Positions 1 through 13,440 are shown, counted from the stretch's first letter. The stretch: DNA of 64,000 nt from Stratiolaelaps scimitus (GCA_019614645.1 JABWDB010000012.1:682001-746000), one strand, 5' to 3'. Notes: generated by a model from the sequence alone, not told the origin. Numbers and translations: made by a program.

Positions 1-2150
1 ATGCTTCTGATCCTCGTCTCATTCCTTTCGTCTTTGCGTAGTTCTTTCTACCTTCTACGTCGAAACCTGTCGTCGTTACCATCACCCATAGGCGTACGGT
101 GGCCGTCGACGTAAAGTGCCTCCTACTTCTCTGGCCGCTTTCGATCCACGACGGGGTGTCGCTCCTCGGGTTGCGGTCCACGTCCGATCCCCACCAACCC
201 ACGTTAGCCCTGAAGTCTAAACACACGAGCGAGTTCTTCCTGATCGAGCCATCCACCGCCGCCGCCACCACCAGCACCACCACCACCGCCGCCGCCGCCG
301 CCGCCGTCGCGCGTTAAGCTTCCTTCCTCTATCGCCCCTCAACCGCTCCTCCCTGTACCTTTCTCATTCTTCTCTCGGTTTTTCTCTTTTCTGTAGCAGT
401 GGCTGTAGCCGCAGCCACCGCTGCCGACCTCTGCCAATCCACCTCCACACCGGCTTTGGCGGCAGGAACGCTCTGAGTCTCTTTTCTCCCCCTTGCTGAG
501 CTACCTACAGAAGCGGGCAGTACTAACCCCGACAAGCAGCTGGGAAGAAGCTAGCGGCACTCTTCTTCTTCTTCTTCTTCTATGACAGCGAGAGAAAGGG
601 AGACACCGATAGAGCGAGAGGAGAGTGCGACAGCGATAGAGCAAGTCTGAGTGGGGACTGCCGAACTCAGCCAGCTCAGCAAGGCCCGTTGAAACTGCCA
701 GCTCCCCCACCCTTCGTCTGCTCTGCTGTCCCGAATGCCCCGATGGCCTGCCCCCGCGCTAGGGTACCATATTCTCTGCACTAAGGACGCCCTTCTACCA
801 TCTTCTGCCTCTTGCTACCAATGGTCCAAGAGACTCGCCCCAGGATTTCCCACTGCTTTGCCTTCTAGCATAGCACAGCGTAGCGTCGCTTCGCATCGCA
901 ACCTCCCAATCCCCACACGTCCCAAAGCCCCCTAGAGCAGCTTCTCCAGTCGAACTGGAGGGTCTCGGTCTAGCTCTCCATGTTGAAGCAGTCGGGCTGG
1001 CACTGGGAGATTCGAGGCGGTTTGTTGAAGGAAGGGGGCTTGACGCAGCCCCTAGTAGTGGTGCAGTCAGCCGACGAGGCCGCGGTGCCTGTCGCACGCA
1101 GCCTGCCCTGGCGGAGGGTTTCGTTCTCTTCAAGTTAGACTGCTGCTGCTGCAGAGACCCTGTTTCGAGTCTTCGAGGCCTTCAGCTGGCGGTTCGAAGC
1201 CGCTCCTCTTGGAGAGCGGCTCCAACCACCGGAGGAGGGAGGGAGGGCAAAGGGAACGGAGAGCGGAGAGGGTGGCAGCATAGGAGGTTCTCTTGGCTCC
1301 GATGGTAAATTATGCACTAAGCGTCCCCCCCTTAAGACCCCCGAAGAAGCTCCGGGCCGGTAAGGGCCAGCCCTCGGCCAGCATCCTCAGCATCGCCCCT
1401 GTTTGGCGATCCTAGCGCTACCTCGTGGAGAAAGCAGGCTCTATCTACACATATGCCCCCTTAACAATCCACCCAATCCTCGTTGGCTCAGCTCCCCCGG
1501 GTAGTACTAGTAGTCGTGGTGGTGGTTGTTCCCTCTTCCCGCCGAGCGTCCGGCCTTTGGATCGAGAGCCTACTTCCCGTTTGTGCCGTGTGTGCGCGTG
1601 TGTGTGTCTATGTGCGTGAGCCTCCGCCGCTATTCCACCCCACAAAACAGCTCGGCTCGACGACTGGCCGACGATACACCAGGCGACTCACTCACTCACC
1701 GCCCACCGCAGATGACCCTATAACACTCGAACTGGAGGCCTCAGGGATTCCGGAGGGGGCGGCCGTGCTGAGGTGGATAGTAGGAGTGTTCGCGAAAGCA
1801 CACCCATACACACATGCACATAGACATGGACGGACAGACGATGACGACTCGCACAGGAGCACTCGCACATAACACACACACAGCGGTTGCACCAACGGTA
1901 GACTGAGGACTCGTGACGGTGGGGCACATGAGGGAGACAGCGACGAATGTAGTGGGGACAGACAGACAACGGAGATGAAAGTAGAACCCCCGACGGCCTG
2001 CGCCCGTCACAAGGGCCCCGTAACTGGGGTGTAGGAGTACAGCAAGGGTCTGAGATCTGAGAGAGCTTTAGCAGGCTCACTCCCCACCCGGCCAGCTCGA
2101 CGAGCTTGTCCAAGAAACAGAAGAAACCAATTCCACCGATCTCTTCCATA
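1..2150. other. GC-rich island, no gene recognised
   Basis: Rich in G+C with CCG/CCA, CTT and GT/CA runs. Open frames overlap on both strands and none looks like a known protein. The composition resembles a promoter or 5' UTR island, perhaps of a gene outside the window. Confidence 0.5.
258..306. repeat. GCC/ACC triplet repeat
   Basis: An imperfect (CCG/CCA)n run inside a GC-rich island. Confidence 0.85.
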
Positions 2151-4599
2151 GTCATACGTCATCCCGCTCAGCATCGTAAACATCGTCACAATTATCATCT
2201 TCTTCCGCTGCTTAGACTTCTGAGAGAGAAAGTCGTGCTAGATATTATATATTATACTGGCCGGAATATTTGTACTACCGAACGATTTTGGAGTGAGCAA
2301 ACGTGATTGTCAGATATCAAAGCAACTCCATGAGGAATTGCCATTATTTCTACAACGTGATTACGCTAACTCGTAGTTATTCACGCAACAGATAGTTCAA
2401 CGATCATCAATAATATCATTAGCTCACTTCTGTTTTTCTTCATGAAACGAACTTTAACAGAAGACTTGGACCTCTCTGTTGCTACTGCATTTAGGTCAGT
2501 CGAATATAGCATGTCATCCAGAGTGACGGTGGTCACGACGAAAGAAGCCGTGCACAACGATTCTCCCCTCAGCGAGAACAAAAGAGAAGGAATATATAAT
2601 AATACATAGTGAAGCTGTCCGGAGTGCGGAGTGTCTCGTACTTTTGGCCTGAGATGAAACAGGGAACGATGCCGGACTGACGCTGGTGAGTAGAAGTCGC
2701 CTAATGTCTTTTGTAATCAAGACTCTTCTGTGGCCTGCCGGGCGCTCTCGAGTTGCTCGATTGCAGTCGAGTGCGTCGTTGTTTCCCCAGCGTGAAAGAG
2801 GTCGCGCGTCACGACCAGGTTAGACCTGGCCCGTCGACAGACCTGCCCGGCCGGGCCGCGCCCAAGAAGGGGATTCCGTCGGCTTTTTCAGCTGCCGGCC
2901 AAAACAAGACGACGTCTGCGTAATGTACCATTGTGAGCCTTTCTTTCGCGACCAATGAAACGAACCACCAGGACAACGTTAACGGGAATTCGTTTAACAC
3001 ACCCAACGGCCCTTAATCCCCTGCTTAGTTGTCTTGGATACCCAAATCGGATACTCTTGTCGTCTTCCGTTCCTAACGGCCCACAGCTCGTTGTTCTTAG
3101 TACAACATCGAGCGTGTGGACGCTGCCTCCAGTACTTCAGCTGCTGCTACTGCTACCGTCGCCGTCACCATTCAGCAGTTTAGCCTAACCTCACAGCACC
3201 ACTCAGCTCTTCTCGGGAACGGCTCCCCGCAGAACAATACAAGGAACTGGTGAGGACGGTGCCGAACGGCGGACGGACCGTGGAGTAACGCCTAGCTACG
3301 CCCTCTCGATCGCTTGCTGCGAGACGAAGGTAAAGGTGTGCAGTAGCAGCAGCAGCAGCTGTCAGATGTGCAAGGTGTGCTGCAACGCCGTCAGAGGAAC
3401 GAAAGGCGACCGGCGACACGGCGAACAGCTAACGGGCCGAACGAGCATACGCCTTAGAGACTAAAAAGGCGCACCTTAGGCGTGAGAGCTGTTTGGGTAC
3501 GAAACGCAGCGGTAGTTGTGAGGAACAGGAATTGCGAAGCCAGCGCCGCGTGAGGACGACGACGACGACTACGGCGTCGCAGGCAACCGACCGAGGGACC
3601 CGAACCAAAACCGCTCAACGATCCTACGAACGGTAGTTACCCCGCACTTAATGCTCGCCGCTGGCTCGTGTGCTGGAGGCAATGGAGAGGTCGGAGGTTA
3701 GCAGGAAACAGCCAGCGGACAGCACCCAAAGGGGCCATAACGTGGCCACTAACGGCCCAATGCGCCTCTCTACGTGGGTGGGTAGCTGGCAGTTGTGCGT
3801 GCGTGGGTGTATGTGCTCCATTGCCTCTAGTCGTCGTTACACACAAACTACAACCAACACCGCCCGTTAGTCCCGTTCTAACCGATCTAACCTGCACCAT
3901 TTCTCTTTCGGGGAGGATAACGACGAAAAGGAAACATTTGGGAGGGAATACTCCTTCCCGTCAAGAGAGAGAGAAAGATAAAAACGAGCGTCGGAAATTA
4001 GGTATTTGTCCTTTGTTCACCTAGGTTGCAAAAGGCTGCCCCCGACTCGAACACAAGTGGCATTTCTTTCCAGCGCGAGTTACAGTATCCGATTCTTCTG
4101 CTTCTTTTCATAGTAGTAGCAGCGGACCTGCTGCTTATGTTTCTCAATGGATGTAGATAATAATAATACCGAATGAAGGTACAAGGCGTTGATGGAAATA
4201 GCGGACGATAAAATATAGGCATACAGTACAAATATGACTCATTGTTTCGGATCCGTTTTGGTTATTTTTGCTGATTAAATGATGAGGTGAAATATGAATG
4301 TAGACGCCAAGTTATTATTACTATTCACATATATTTAGTATATGCATCTGATTCAGGCAGCTGGTTGCCAATCCAAAAGCTACTTGGCAATTGGTGAAAT
4401 TATTCAAATCGTACGTCCTAACGTGAACAACGAGAATCAGTTATCACATGAAGCCAACCTTCGATCGGTCGAGTTTATTTATCCAAACCATTCATATTCC
4501 CCTCAAACGCTGTGATTAACATGACCTCTTTGCTCTCCAATAGTATTACTTCGTGTATTGTATTGCAAATAGGTCCGCAGCAGCTAAATCACACAATTA

Positions 4600-4660
<61 letters not shown>

Positions 4661-5416
4661 AAATTGCACAAGCCTCTCCAATCGTAAATTCATATCGATT
4701 AGCCGCCGATTCAAAAACCGATAAAATATTCGCTGACGCGTCCGCTTTTTTGCTACATTTAGATTGGGTAAAAGCTCCGATCATCGATAGTATTGAATGA
4801 AATAATCGTTTAGATAGGAATATGCTAAATTCAGAAGGTGCGTGTAACTTTTCGCATAAGTTGTAGTCAATTTCACAAGTTGTGTGAAACAGACAAGGCA
4901 GATATACATGTACAATCATATAATAACCGAACGATGCCATCGACACAAGCGGGGATTGAGACGGTTTGAAAACGTTGTATAGCACGTGCAATTTCGTTTT
5001 AAGAGCATTTCGCTAGGAAAGTCCAGACTAAAGTGAAGAGGAATTATCATATTTGAACAACTGCATCGGGGGACCGTTGAAGAAATGCCATAATCAGTTG
5101 ATGCCATGATGCCGCAATCTGCACTGGAAGCGAATTGGATATATTCTGACCCTGCGATTTATTCTTATTATTTTAATTTTGTTGACTGAATGCAAATAAT
5201 ATTTTTGCCATTAGTTAAAGGGTACCTTCTATCACCCTTCAGCAGCTTTGAATGTCGTTTCTTAAGTGCCTATGATAGAGGTAGAACTTCAGCCTAAAAT
5301 AATAATAATAACCCAATAATAACGTTTAATCTAATTTCAGTATATTACTCGGCAGGTCCCACTGATTCTTTCGAATTAAATTGAACATAGAAAATAACGG
5401 GCTTATATAATAGTTT
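2151..5416. other. Mixed intergenic or intronic DNA
   Basis: AT-richer to about 2700, GC-rich with CAG/ACG triplet runs at 2730-4030, then AT-rich with the (AG)n run at 4602-4656. No coding region can be supported. Confidence 0.5.
4602..4656. repeat. (AG)n microsatellite, 55 bp
   Basis: An uninterrupted AG run. Confidence 0.98.
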
Positions 5417-5560
5417 CATTCATTCATTCAAAAACACCTTTATTAACAAAAGGGGGTTTTATATTTGGTGTACAAAAATTAGTTAGTGCATAGTATATTT
5501 CGGTCTATATCGAGACCTAGATTTAAGTCTACATGGAGTATCAATGTTAGCATTTTGTCC
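5417..5560 (-). mobile_element. 3' tail of a related non-LTR retroposon
   Basis: On the minus strand the sequence CCCCCTTTTGTTAATAAAGGTG followed by T-rich sequence and (TGAA)3-type repeats matches the 3' tail at 15533-15576 (CCCCTTTTTGGTTAATAAAGGTG). The terminal short tandem repeat is typical of CR1/L2-like insertions. The body beyond the tail is too decayed to translate. Confidence 0.42.
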
Positions 5561-8500
5561 TATTTTCGTTTGATGTAATCCACTTCAAAGTGTTTAAGGT
5601 GCGCGGTGATTATGTGCATATATCCATTTCAACCACTGGCGTTACGGTTATAGAAATTAGCCACCAGTACATAAAACAAACTGGTTATTCCTATAACGAC
5701 TAGTTGCTGTATCGTCTACGCTCTCTCTCTGTGTCTCTATTTTTCAAGTTCACTGTCGACCTGACGCTGATCAGCGCTCTCGCTGTTTAGGCAGCAATTG
5801 AGTAGCACAGAATACGTGGTATTTATTATCGTCGGCAGTTGTGTAGATACGAGTGAGTGTGTGGACGAACGTAAAAGAATACACATGCACCCATATGCAT
5901 ACACACATTGTTTGCAATGTTCACGTCCGGATATCGAGTGGAGCGAGCAAATTTGCTGTGAATAAATGATCAGCTCTTAGTAGTTGTCCAGTGCACAACT
6001 TAGCAACAGGTTCGGCGATTTGGTAAATCACAAATTTGCTGTCATTGCATTGCATTGTGGCCCCGTTCACCGTAACTGCTGACTTCAATGATACTGCTGA
6101 TTGTGAAATTGCAGCTCCTTTAATAAACCAATAAAGCTTTACCTTTTGAGACCGTACAGCGTGCCCGAAACAGTACGGACTGATTTGTCTAAGAACAGTA
6201 CAGCCTCGTAGGGTTTACCTAGGGAAAATTTACCAATGATTAGAATATCGGATGGTTTAGTCATTTTAGAATCACTTCGCCCACAAAATTCTCGGATTTT
6301 GGATTGATATGCAGTTCACGATAACCATAATTATGTAAAAAAATAAAAATATAAATGTTTCACTAATTTCAATTATTTGAGACCATACTGAAAGTTTAGA
6401 AATAGTCTGACTTTCAGATTTCAGCTCTGCCGCATACCAACGATCGGAATCTGCTGGCGGTCAACGTTACCTTAGAGTTCACGTTGTATCGTATAATAGG
6501 CTAGCTTATTGTTTCGCATTGTCCAGTATCGTCTTTGAGGTGACCCTTTCACTGATTTATTGATTGATTGCCTCAACCAAGTTTAATATGCCATGTATGG
6601 CACCCGTAGGGAGTCCTTCGTGGATCAGTGTTATTGCGAGGCCATTTATGGGTTCTATTAAGGTTTATTCTACAGAATAACTTGAAGTACGAGACAAATC
6701 TGCCATAATGTATTGATACTCTTCTCGACGCTTCTTGCTAAGAAGTGGTGCCCTAGTGACTATTACGTCTCGCTCTTTTTTCCATTCTCGAGCCAACCAC
6801 GGAGTGTGTGTCTGTATATCTATAAATGTTCGTGTAGCCATCTCAAGACTCCTCAGTAGTCCTCACAGTCGACATCCCCATATTTTTCTCATATCTGGCT
6901 TCCTGATTGCGTCCTTCTTAACAGTCCCCTCATCTTACACCAGAAGTCCTTACGGGTACCGGGTGGAACAGGCTTCAGTGCTCTATCGTATGGACTCAAC
7001 TGCTGCAGGCGAACCAGACAGACACCCGCCCCGACCTGCTGGAGCTGGCGAGTCACTCGCGTTGTTACTCAATGGCAGTGCCCGAAACCAAACGTGACTC
7101 CCCGCTGGAGAAAAAGAAATGATGATCGTGATGCCCAGTACCGGCTGACTTCGAGAGAAGAGAAAAAGACAGAGAGAGGAGGGGAGCAGCAAGATACCGA
7201 CCAAGCTCCCTTTAGTTCTTATGCCGCGGCAGAGTTGTCGGTGGAAGCGGCATGGAAGACATTCAAGTAGTAGAGCAACTTCGTAGAAAAACGAAAGCAA
7301 AGACATCCGCGTGGCTCGTTCCCTTTAATAAGAACCGCCACCTACCACCACAGCCACCATTGAACAGATAGATACCACATAGCGTACCAGGAGATGGCAC
7401 AGCAGCAGCAAAAACAAAAGAACAGTGTTGAGTTTGCCTCCGACGGGGCCAAAATACACTAACACAGTCAAAAGAAAACGAATAGCTATTATATTTAAGA
7501 CTTCGCTTGCTTCCGAGGGCAGAATTGAAGTAGGGCCCCTATCTAGGCATACCTACGACCATAATAACACGATCGAACTTTAGCCTTGTAAGCGTTCCGT
7601 ATTACCACGTGTATGATACGAAAATACATGGTGCATGTTTCTGTCAAAATCGACCAATATGGAATTGCATCTATCTTGTTTGCTTGTGATCTAACGTACT
7701 GTGTTTTAACCGCAAGTAAGAGTAATAATACTAACGACAATAAGGAGGGAGAATTTAAACAATTTATAGTGACTGCGAAATGTTATACAAAATGTGATAC
7801 ATTAGGTAATCAATAATAACAGGGTGTGTTGCGAATTACAAGCTCAATTATGAATCCGAACTAAATCTATGACAAGAGCGATCCCGGCGCATAACGTCCT
7901 TCTCTGCGCTGGATTTCCTGATAAATAATTTAATTAATACACGGGCTCATCTACATATGTGTAGACGTATCTACACTTGATGAGGACTGCCTTGCTAACA
8001 AAATGGGATAAATCTATCCTCTGTACAGTTCATATCCAGCTACTGCTTCTCTATATGTTAAAATACATAAATAAATAATGATATATGTCGCGCAATCTTG
8101 TCTAGTCGTCACCAATAGGAGCTCGTTTGTGACAGCAACACAGAAACGTGTGTAGGTCATCTCAGCTGCGGTGCAGGTAAAATAGGAGTCGGTCTTAATA
8201 ACATTTCGTTCTCCTTCGACCCACTACATCTGTTGTTGAGCTATCGTCGACGAACTGAACTGCTGCCGGTTTTTGTCTCAAGAGTATAATTCCATTTCCC
8301 ACATATCACTTCGACCTGCCTGGACCCTGCATGAGGATCCGCGGCCAGGTTTTTACGACTGTTGTTTGTCTATAGTGAAAGCCGTTCCCTCAAATACTTG
8401 GACAACATGTAGATTAGAGATCAACGCTCATATATACATGCTAACAGTTAGCCTAAATGACATAGCATTACCACGATGTATACGGAATGTATATATATAT

Positions 8501-8883
8501 AAATATATTAACAAACTTCGTTGTCCAATGAGCTGTTTTGTAGATAATATATTATTAGCGTTATAGCTTGTTGATCTAAAACTCATTTATGTGTGTTAAA
8601 TTCGAGTTGGCTTTATTTTTATAAAAAAAGGAGTTTATTTTTCCCTAAAAAAATTAACTATTGGTAGCAAAAGTAAAAGAGGTGTCCGATCACGGTAAGC
8701 TCTTAAAATACTTACTAAATACTTACTTAGTGGCATTTATCGACTAGAGCTGTAAGCAGTAGCTTATTAAATAAAATTTGTTGGTGCCGAATCGAAGGTC
8801 TGGAAGTGTGCTAATGCACTAAGCTAAATACTTTACAGTTTATTAGATGTGAGAACACACCTGGACACCTCAATGGACTCAGC

Positions 8884-8918
<35 letters not shown>

Positions 8919-9640
8919 GAAAAACACCCTAATAATTGTCGCAAATCGTTGAAGTGCCCCCAAAGATTCGCACGAAGACGTGCAGAACAGGATTGTAAAA
9001 ACATCAAAAGTTCGGCAGTCATTCATGTAAAAATCTTCTTCGTAGTAGTAGATTGTAACGACTAGGTGACAAATGTATACTCCACTATTCATTGGGATGG
9101 TATAAAATGCATTAGATGCAGGATTATTATTTCTTAGTTCTGGCTCGCCTGTTGTCCACATCAAATTAGAAAGGGAGGCTAATGTAAAAATAGGCAGATT
9201 CATCTCAACTGAAGTTTGCATTGATATGAACCCATGAACTATGGAAAGCAAAGCCTAATGCTATATTCCCCACTAGGGTTACCGAACCAGACTCGACCAG
9301 TTGTATTTGTAAATTGGAAAAACCCAATCAACTAAGCTTTCATTTTGCAAAATGGCTCCCACATCAACAAAACATTGCATAATTCCCGCAGTGATCTAAG
9401 TGAGCAAAGTCAGGTAGCAATTTACGAACTCAACATATTGCAGCCAAACATCGTTTTTGACGATTAGTTCTATCGGAGAAATAAGCCAGTTTGTCAAATA
9501 TACCCCCATCATAAACGAAGCTCCGTGAGCTATGATCAAAAAAAGAACTGTGCTAGAGTGGGTCGCGTCCCGACAATGTCCAGCAGCCCGAATATAGCCT
9601 TCATATATAGTTGGTAGCCAGGTACACGAAGGTTCAACAA
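5561..9640. other. Mostly AT-rich DNA with one GC-richer patch
   Basis: A pyrimidine- and GTGT-rich patch at 5700-5900 and a GC-richer patch at 6730-7330 could be regulatory. 7331-9640 is AT-rich with (TAA)n. No gene is seen. Confidence 0.5.
8886..8918. repeat. (TAA)n microsatellite
   Basis: Eleven uninterrupted units. Confidence 0.97.
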
Positions 9641-9703
9641 GAAGCTTGTTCATCTTTTCATGTGATTAGTTTGGTCGAAAATGTCTAGTGCGGGGATACT
9701 TAC

Positions 9704-9919
9704 CGGGGTGGAGCTCATACAATGGCGGGGTGGCCGCATCGGGTCGACTGAAGGGGTGTTCCTGTACGTTGGCGAGTATCGTCCAGAGGAAAAACAGGGC
9801 CCGGCGGCTGATTGGGGTACGCCAGGGACGCCGGGCACAACGCCAGGTACGCCCGTCACCCCGGGCACACTCATGCCGACTCCGAGGCCCACCATCGACT
9901 TCTGCACCGCCTGCTGCAT
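9704..9919 (-). CDS. Possible coding exon of an unassigned gene
   Basis: In a GC-rich island, one minus frame reads EQMQQAVQKSMVGLGVGMSV, then Val-Pro-Gly repeats (VPGVTGVPGVVPGVPGVPQ), then YSPTYRNTP and DPMRPPRHCMSSTP. It ends in phase 0 at a perfect donor (CCG|GTAAGT). The frame stays open upstream to about 9973, after a TAA; 9919 is the first in-frame ATG. It could be the first coding exon of a gene extending leftward out of the window. I do not recognise the protein, and the plus strand and another minus frame are also open here, so the call is tentative. Confidence 0.33.
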
Positions 9920-9979
9920 CTGCTCGAGCGCCTGCTCCAGCCCGACTGGCGGTAAAGGCCTTTCGCCTTTCACTTAAAA

Positions 9980-11140
9980 CGGTGCTCTGGACACGCGGCT
10001 GCAGTCGCGTCACTCCTACAGTCCTATACAGCTTCTCCGTTTGCACACGAGGAACGTCTTGGTCACGCACTCACTGCACGTCGTTGATAATGTGGCATAT
10101 ATTGTTGCTGCCACTGCTATTTTGTGAGGATGTGTGTTTACACAACGGGTTAGAGCTCTGGGACTTTTTACACACTAGCGATGATAACGGCGAGGTTTCT
10201 TCGTCGACAACGAAGGGTCATTCGTACGCCATCGTCGAATACATTTCACATCACATCTCCGCTTGTTTGTCGTTTCTGCTTTTGTTGACGCGTTTCCGTT
10301 TGGTGTATGTATGCTAGTAACGCTTAGTCTCTTGCGCACCGACCAGGCCACCGCGGTAATACACCGCCGTCCTAATAGGAGATACGAACACCGAATCTCC
10401 TCGACCGTTTACCTAACTTCATCACTCACTACACTGCTTTGCCTTAGATCGTGGTGGTCGTTTTTTGGCCAAGACAGCACATCCACACACACACATATAC
10501 ATAGACACCTACGACAATCTTACTGTTAACTATATTCTATGTCAAACTGACGATTCCATTTGCTGCCACGCCAGAACACTGCGGTTCTCGATTGTGATGG
10601 CGGGCTGCCACCTAATACCACCCAACTGCCAGAACCATCACAACTCTTCTCTTATCTTCAGCCTTCTTTTAAGCAGGAGTAATCAGATGTTCTTGATTCA
10701 TCTGTATTTTGTTGTTGTTGCTGCTGCTGCTACTACTATTGTTCTTTGATGTAGTCACTTTGACGGGACAAATGTACCGTACTCTGGCAGCGGAGGGTGT
10801 GACGACACCGTAAATATGTTCAGTGGCCACGGCACGGTGAAAGGAGCGCGGACTATCACCGTTAAATATTTAAGAACTGACTGACGAACCCTGGTCGGTC
10901 AACCTTGCACACTATTTGACCCACTGGTTGCTTGCCACTGAATGCTACATTTAAACCGGCCACATTTAGCCGTTTCGTCGGGGTACAGCGTGTTTAACGT
11001 AGCAGATTTATACTTTTTTACACAACTGAACTCTCGACTGCTGGACAAAAACCGATATTCCTTTGTTGTATGCCTTGCAAGGAAAAGCTTCACAAGGCTC
11101 AATCTTATCTCGACTGCGTTCCTGCTGCTGTTCTAACTGT
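9980..11140. other. Flank of the possible exon at 9704-9919
   Basis: If that exon is real, this upstream part on the minus strand would contain its 5' UTR and promoter. Open frames here are short and unconvincing. Confidence 0.4.
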
Positions 11141-12868
11141 GAACCATCACCAGGTACCAACACCAGCAACGGCGCAAGCAAGGCAACAGCAAGGAATTAA
11201 TCGAACGCGTTGTGTGTGCATTGCTAACGAGCTCTCACGCTTCTCTAACTCGCGTTGACCAGGACATCGGCAAGTCCTGTAGTCTGTCCTGGCATCTTGG
11301 GGGCGGGCCTGTTGTTCGAAGCCCCACCCTCTCGACGTCACGCGCAGACTCCAAAGAGAGGGACACCAAGGGAATGAGTGAGAGGCCGGGCGAGAGAAAG
11401 GAAGCGAGAGAGAGAGAGAGAGAGTAAGCTCCAAGTCGAAGAAGCCGCGAGTCGGAGCGCCTGCACTCAACGCGCCCCCTCTCACTCCTACCAGACAGCT
11501 GCTGCTCCTGGCGCTGCTACCCTACCTTGCCTGAAGCCTCAGCCAGCTGCCTTGTACGACCACCCGACACTATCCGAGCAGCCCCCAAACATTCGAGGAG
11601 ATCCACCGGAGGGGCCCAGCAGCAGAAGAGCCTCCTCGACTCTGGCTCGGCGAGACCACCCTTGACGACCCTTCTCCTCGAGCGAGACAGCGGGAGTCAG
11701 GAAGAGAGCGCGCGAGTGAACATCGAACAGATCCCGCCACTTTCCCATTACATTCTCGTGAACTCACCAATCACCACTACCCTCGCCCACGAGGCTGAAG
11801 CAACGGCATGGGCACCTCACCACGCGAACACTCTTTCTCGAACCCAGGAGGCATCTGCCCTATACTCCCTATACGACTGTCTCTTCAATTCCAGAGGTGC
11901 AGTCGTCACAGTGTCTTCCGCCAAGGCGGTGACACTGTTTGGGTCGTTATGACAGCCCGGATATGCTGGTCTTGTTCGTGACCTTTATGCGGGCTTATGA
12001 AGGAAGGCCCTTGCGTATACATATTTGCAAGAATTTCAGTTGGACTAATGGGTCGCGAAGTACGACGGGTCGGACTTCGGCGAAGCGAGATTGTATGAGC
12101 AATATTTTGCTTAATAACTCCAGTGGCCCTCGGGGCACATACAGCACCGAATGGTGTCTCCGGGCCAGAGAAAACCTCTGTTCCCTTCCCCGCAGAAGAA
12201 CCTCACAGGAGTCATTTAAGCGCATGCAGGTTTCTTTACTAGCTCTTTCCCAAATAGAAGAAACAATGTTCTCTGAGTTTAAACCGTCGTCTGCTCCATT
12301 CGCAGGAGCAATACATCCAATGCAGGTTTGGTGGATAGAGAGAACGAACGATCAAGGTTAATCGGAATTAATGATGGTAATTGACAGATGATTGAAATGT
12401 TTAGAGAACTCATATGTTCGGTGCATACATATAAAGTTCAGGCATGGAAATGCAAATCCATGCTTTCTTCTGTCGACAAAGATTAAATAGACAGCAAAAT
12501 GTTAATGGCAAATCACATAGAACTTCAATTTACTATAAATATGCGCATATGTTGAGTTTATAAGAACTGTGTTTCGGTTCGTAATAATTCGACTAGTAAT
12601 TACTTGAAATACTGTTCCACTCAAATCTATGTCGAGGAGATAATATTAATCCTAATTTATTGAGGTCGATCTTGTTATTAAACACTGTACACTGTGTCCG
12701 AATGTCGACTCGCGTAACGTTGTTGAACGCTCGGATTGCGTAAGTTTCTAAGCAAACTATAGCCGTAAAAGTAACCACTAGATGGCACTGCAAAATACTC
12801 ACTGCATATGTTTTTAGCTTCCAGTGTTATATCGCAAATGTTTTTTTTCAATACGCTTCCCGTGGGCA
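11141..12868. other. GC-rich island then AT-rich DNA
   Basis: 11141-12000 is rich in GA, CAG and CCG, including (AG)n near 11400-11425, in the manner of a 5' UTR. 12360-12868 is AT-rich with nothing recognised. Confidence 0.45.
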
Positions 12869-12951
12869 ATTGGCCTGTAATGCTGCTTTAAAGACAAGCG
12901 TTTCAAAGACACTATACTACGAGATCCAGAATAAAGCATATCACGCACACG

Positions 12952-12983
<32 letters not shown>

Positions 12984-13059
12984 AAATATGCTGTTTCGGA
13001 GCTAAATAGTGAGTAGTGTCTTTGAAACGCTCTTCCTTAACGCAGCATTGCAGGCCAAT
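12869..13059. mobile_element. 191-bp foldback (MITE-like) inverted repeat
   Basis: The left arm starts ATTGGCCTGTAATGCTGC and the right arm ends GCAGCATTGCAGGCCAAT. The arms are about 73 bp each, with an 18-bp perfect block (TAGTGTCTTTGAAACGCT and its complement) and scattered mismatches. The centre is a (CA)n(TA)n microsatellite. I see no ORF and no clear target-site duplication. A miniature inverted-repeat transposon or foldback element fits best. Confidence 0.6.
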
Positions 13060-13374
13060 CTATAATATTATATATATATGATATTAGCTATGTCTTCGAC
13101 CCAGATGTCAACTATAGATACTTCCCTGGTAGTAGTGTTTAGGCTTGAGGATCTGGTAAATTCATACAAAAATTAGTGACCAAATTGTTGAGATTAAATA
13201 TGTAACACGACCCCAAAGCGATAAAAAGTTATCTGTGTGTTTATACAAAAGTGTAGTCTGGGTCCTTGAGTTCCGAAATAATCTGGGCCGTTGATGGTCG
13301 TCAGTCACGGATATGAAAAAGGCTAATTTGATACTGGAACCAATTATTTTGCAAATATAACGGAGTCTTAGCTG

Positions 13375-13440
13375 AGGATCGAACCTGAATCCTTTTCATG
13401 ATCGGGAGCTATGCCCTGCCCCTCATCACGAAAGTGTGAT
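13375..13440 (-). other. tRNA-like relic or tRNA-derived SINE fragment
   Basis: On the minus strand GGTTCGATCC resembles an internal B box (GGTTCGANTCC, one base short). Upstream is an anticodon-arm-like CATAG-CTCCCGA-TCATG. The A box and acceptor stem are not recognisable, so this is at best a decayed copy. Confidence 0.2.

Noticed and set aside
6540..6575. TTTATTGATTGATTG as a retroposon tail
   Set aside because: The repeat is short and the flanking sequence lacks the AATAAAGGTG core seen in the other two tails.
9688..10317. Plus-strand 209-codon open frame
   Set aside because: Arg/Ala/Pro-rich in the GC-rich part and then Ser/Leu-rich, with no domain; it is antisense to the exon-like block, and its length comes from GC-rich composition.
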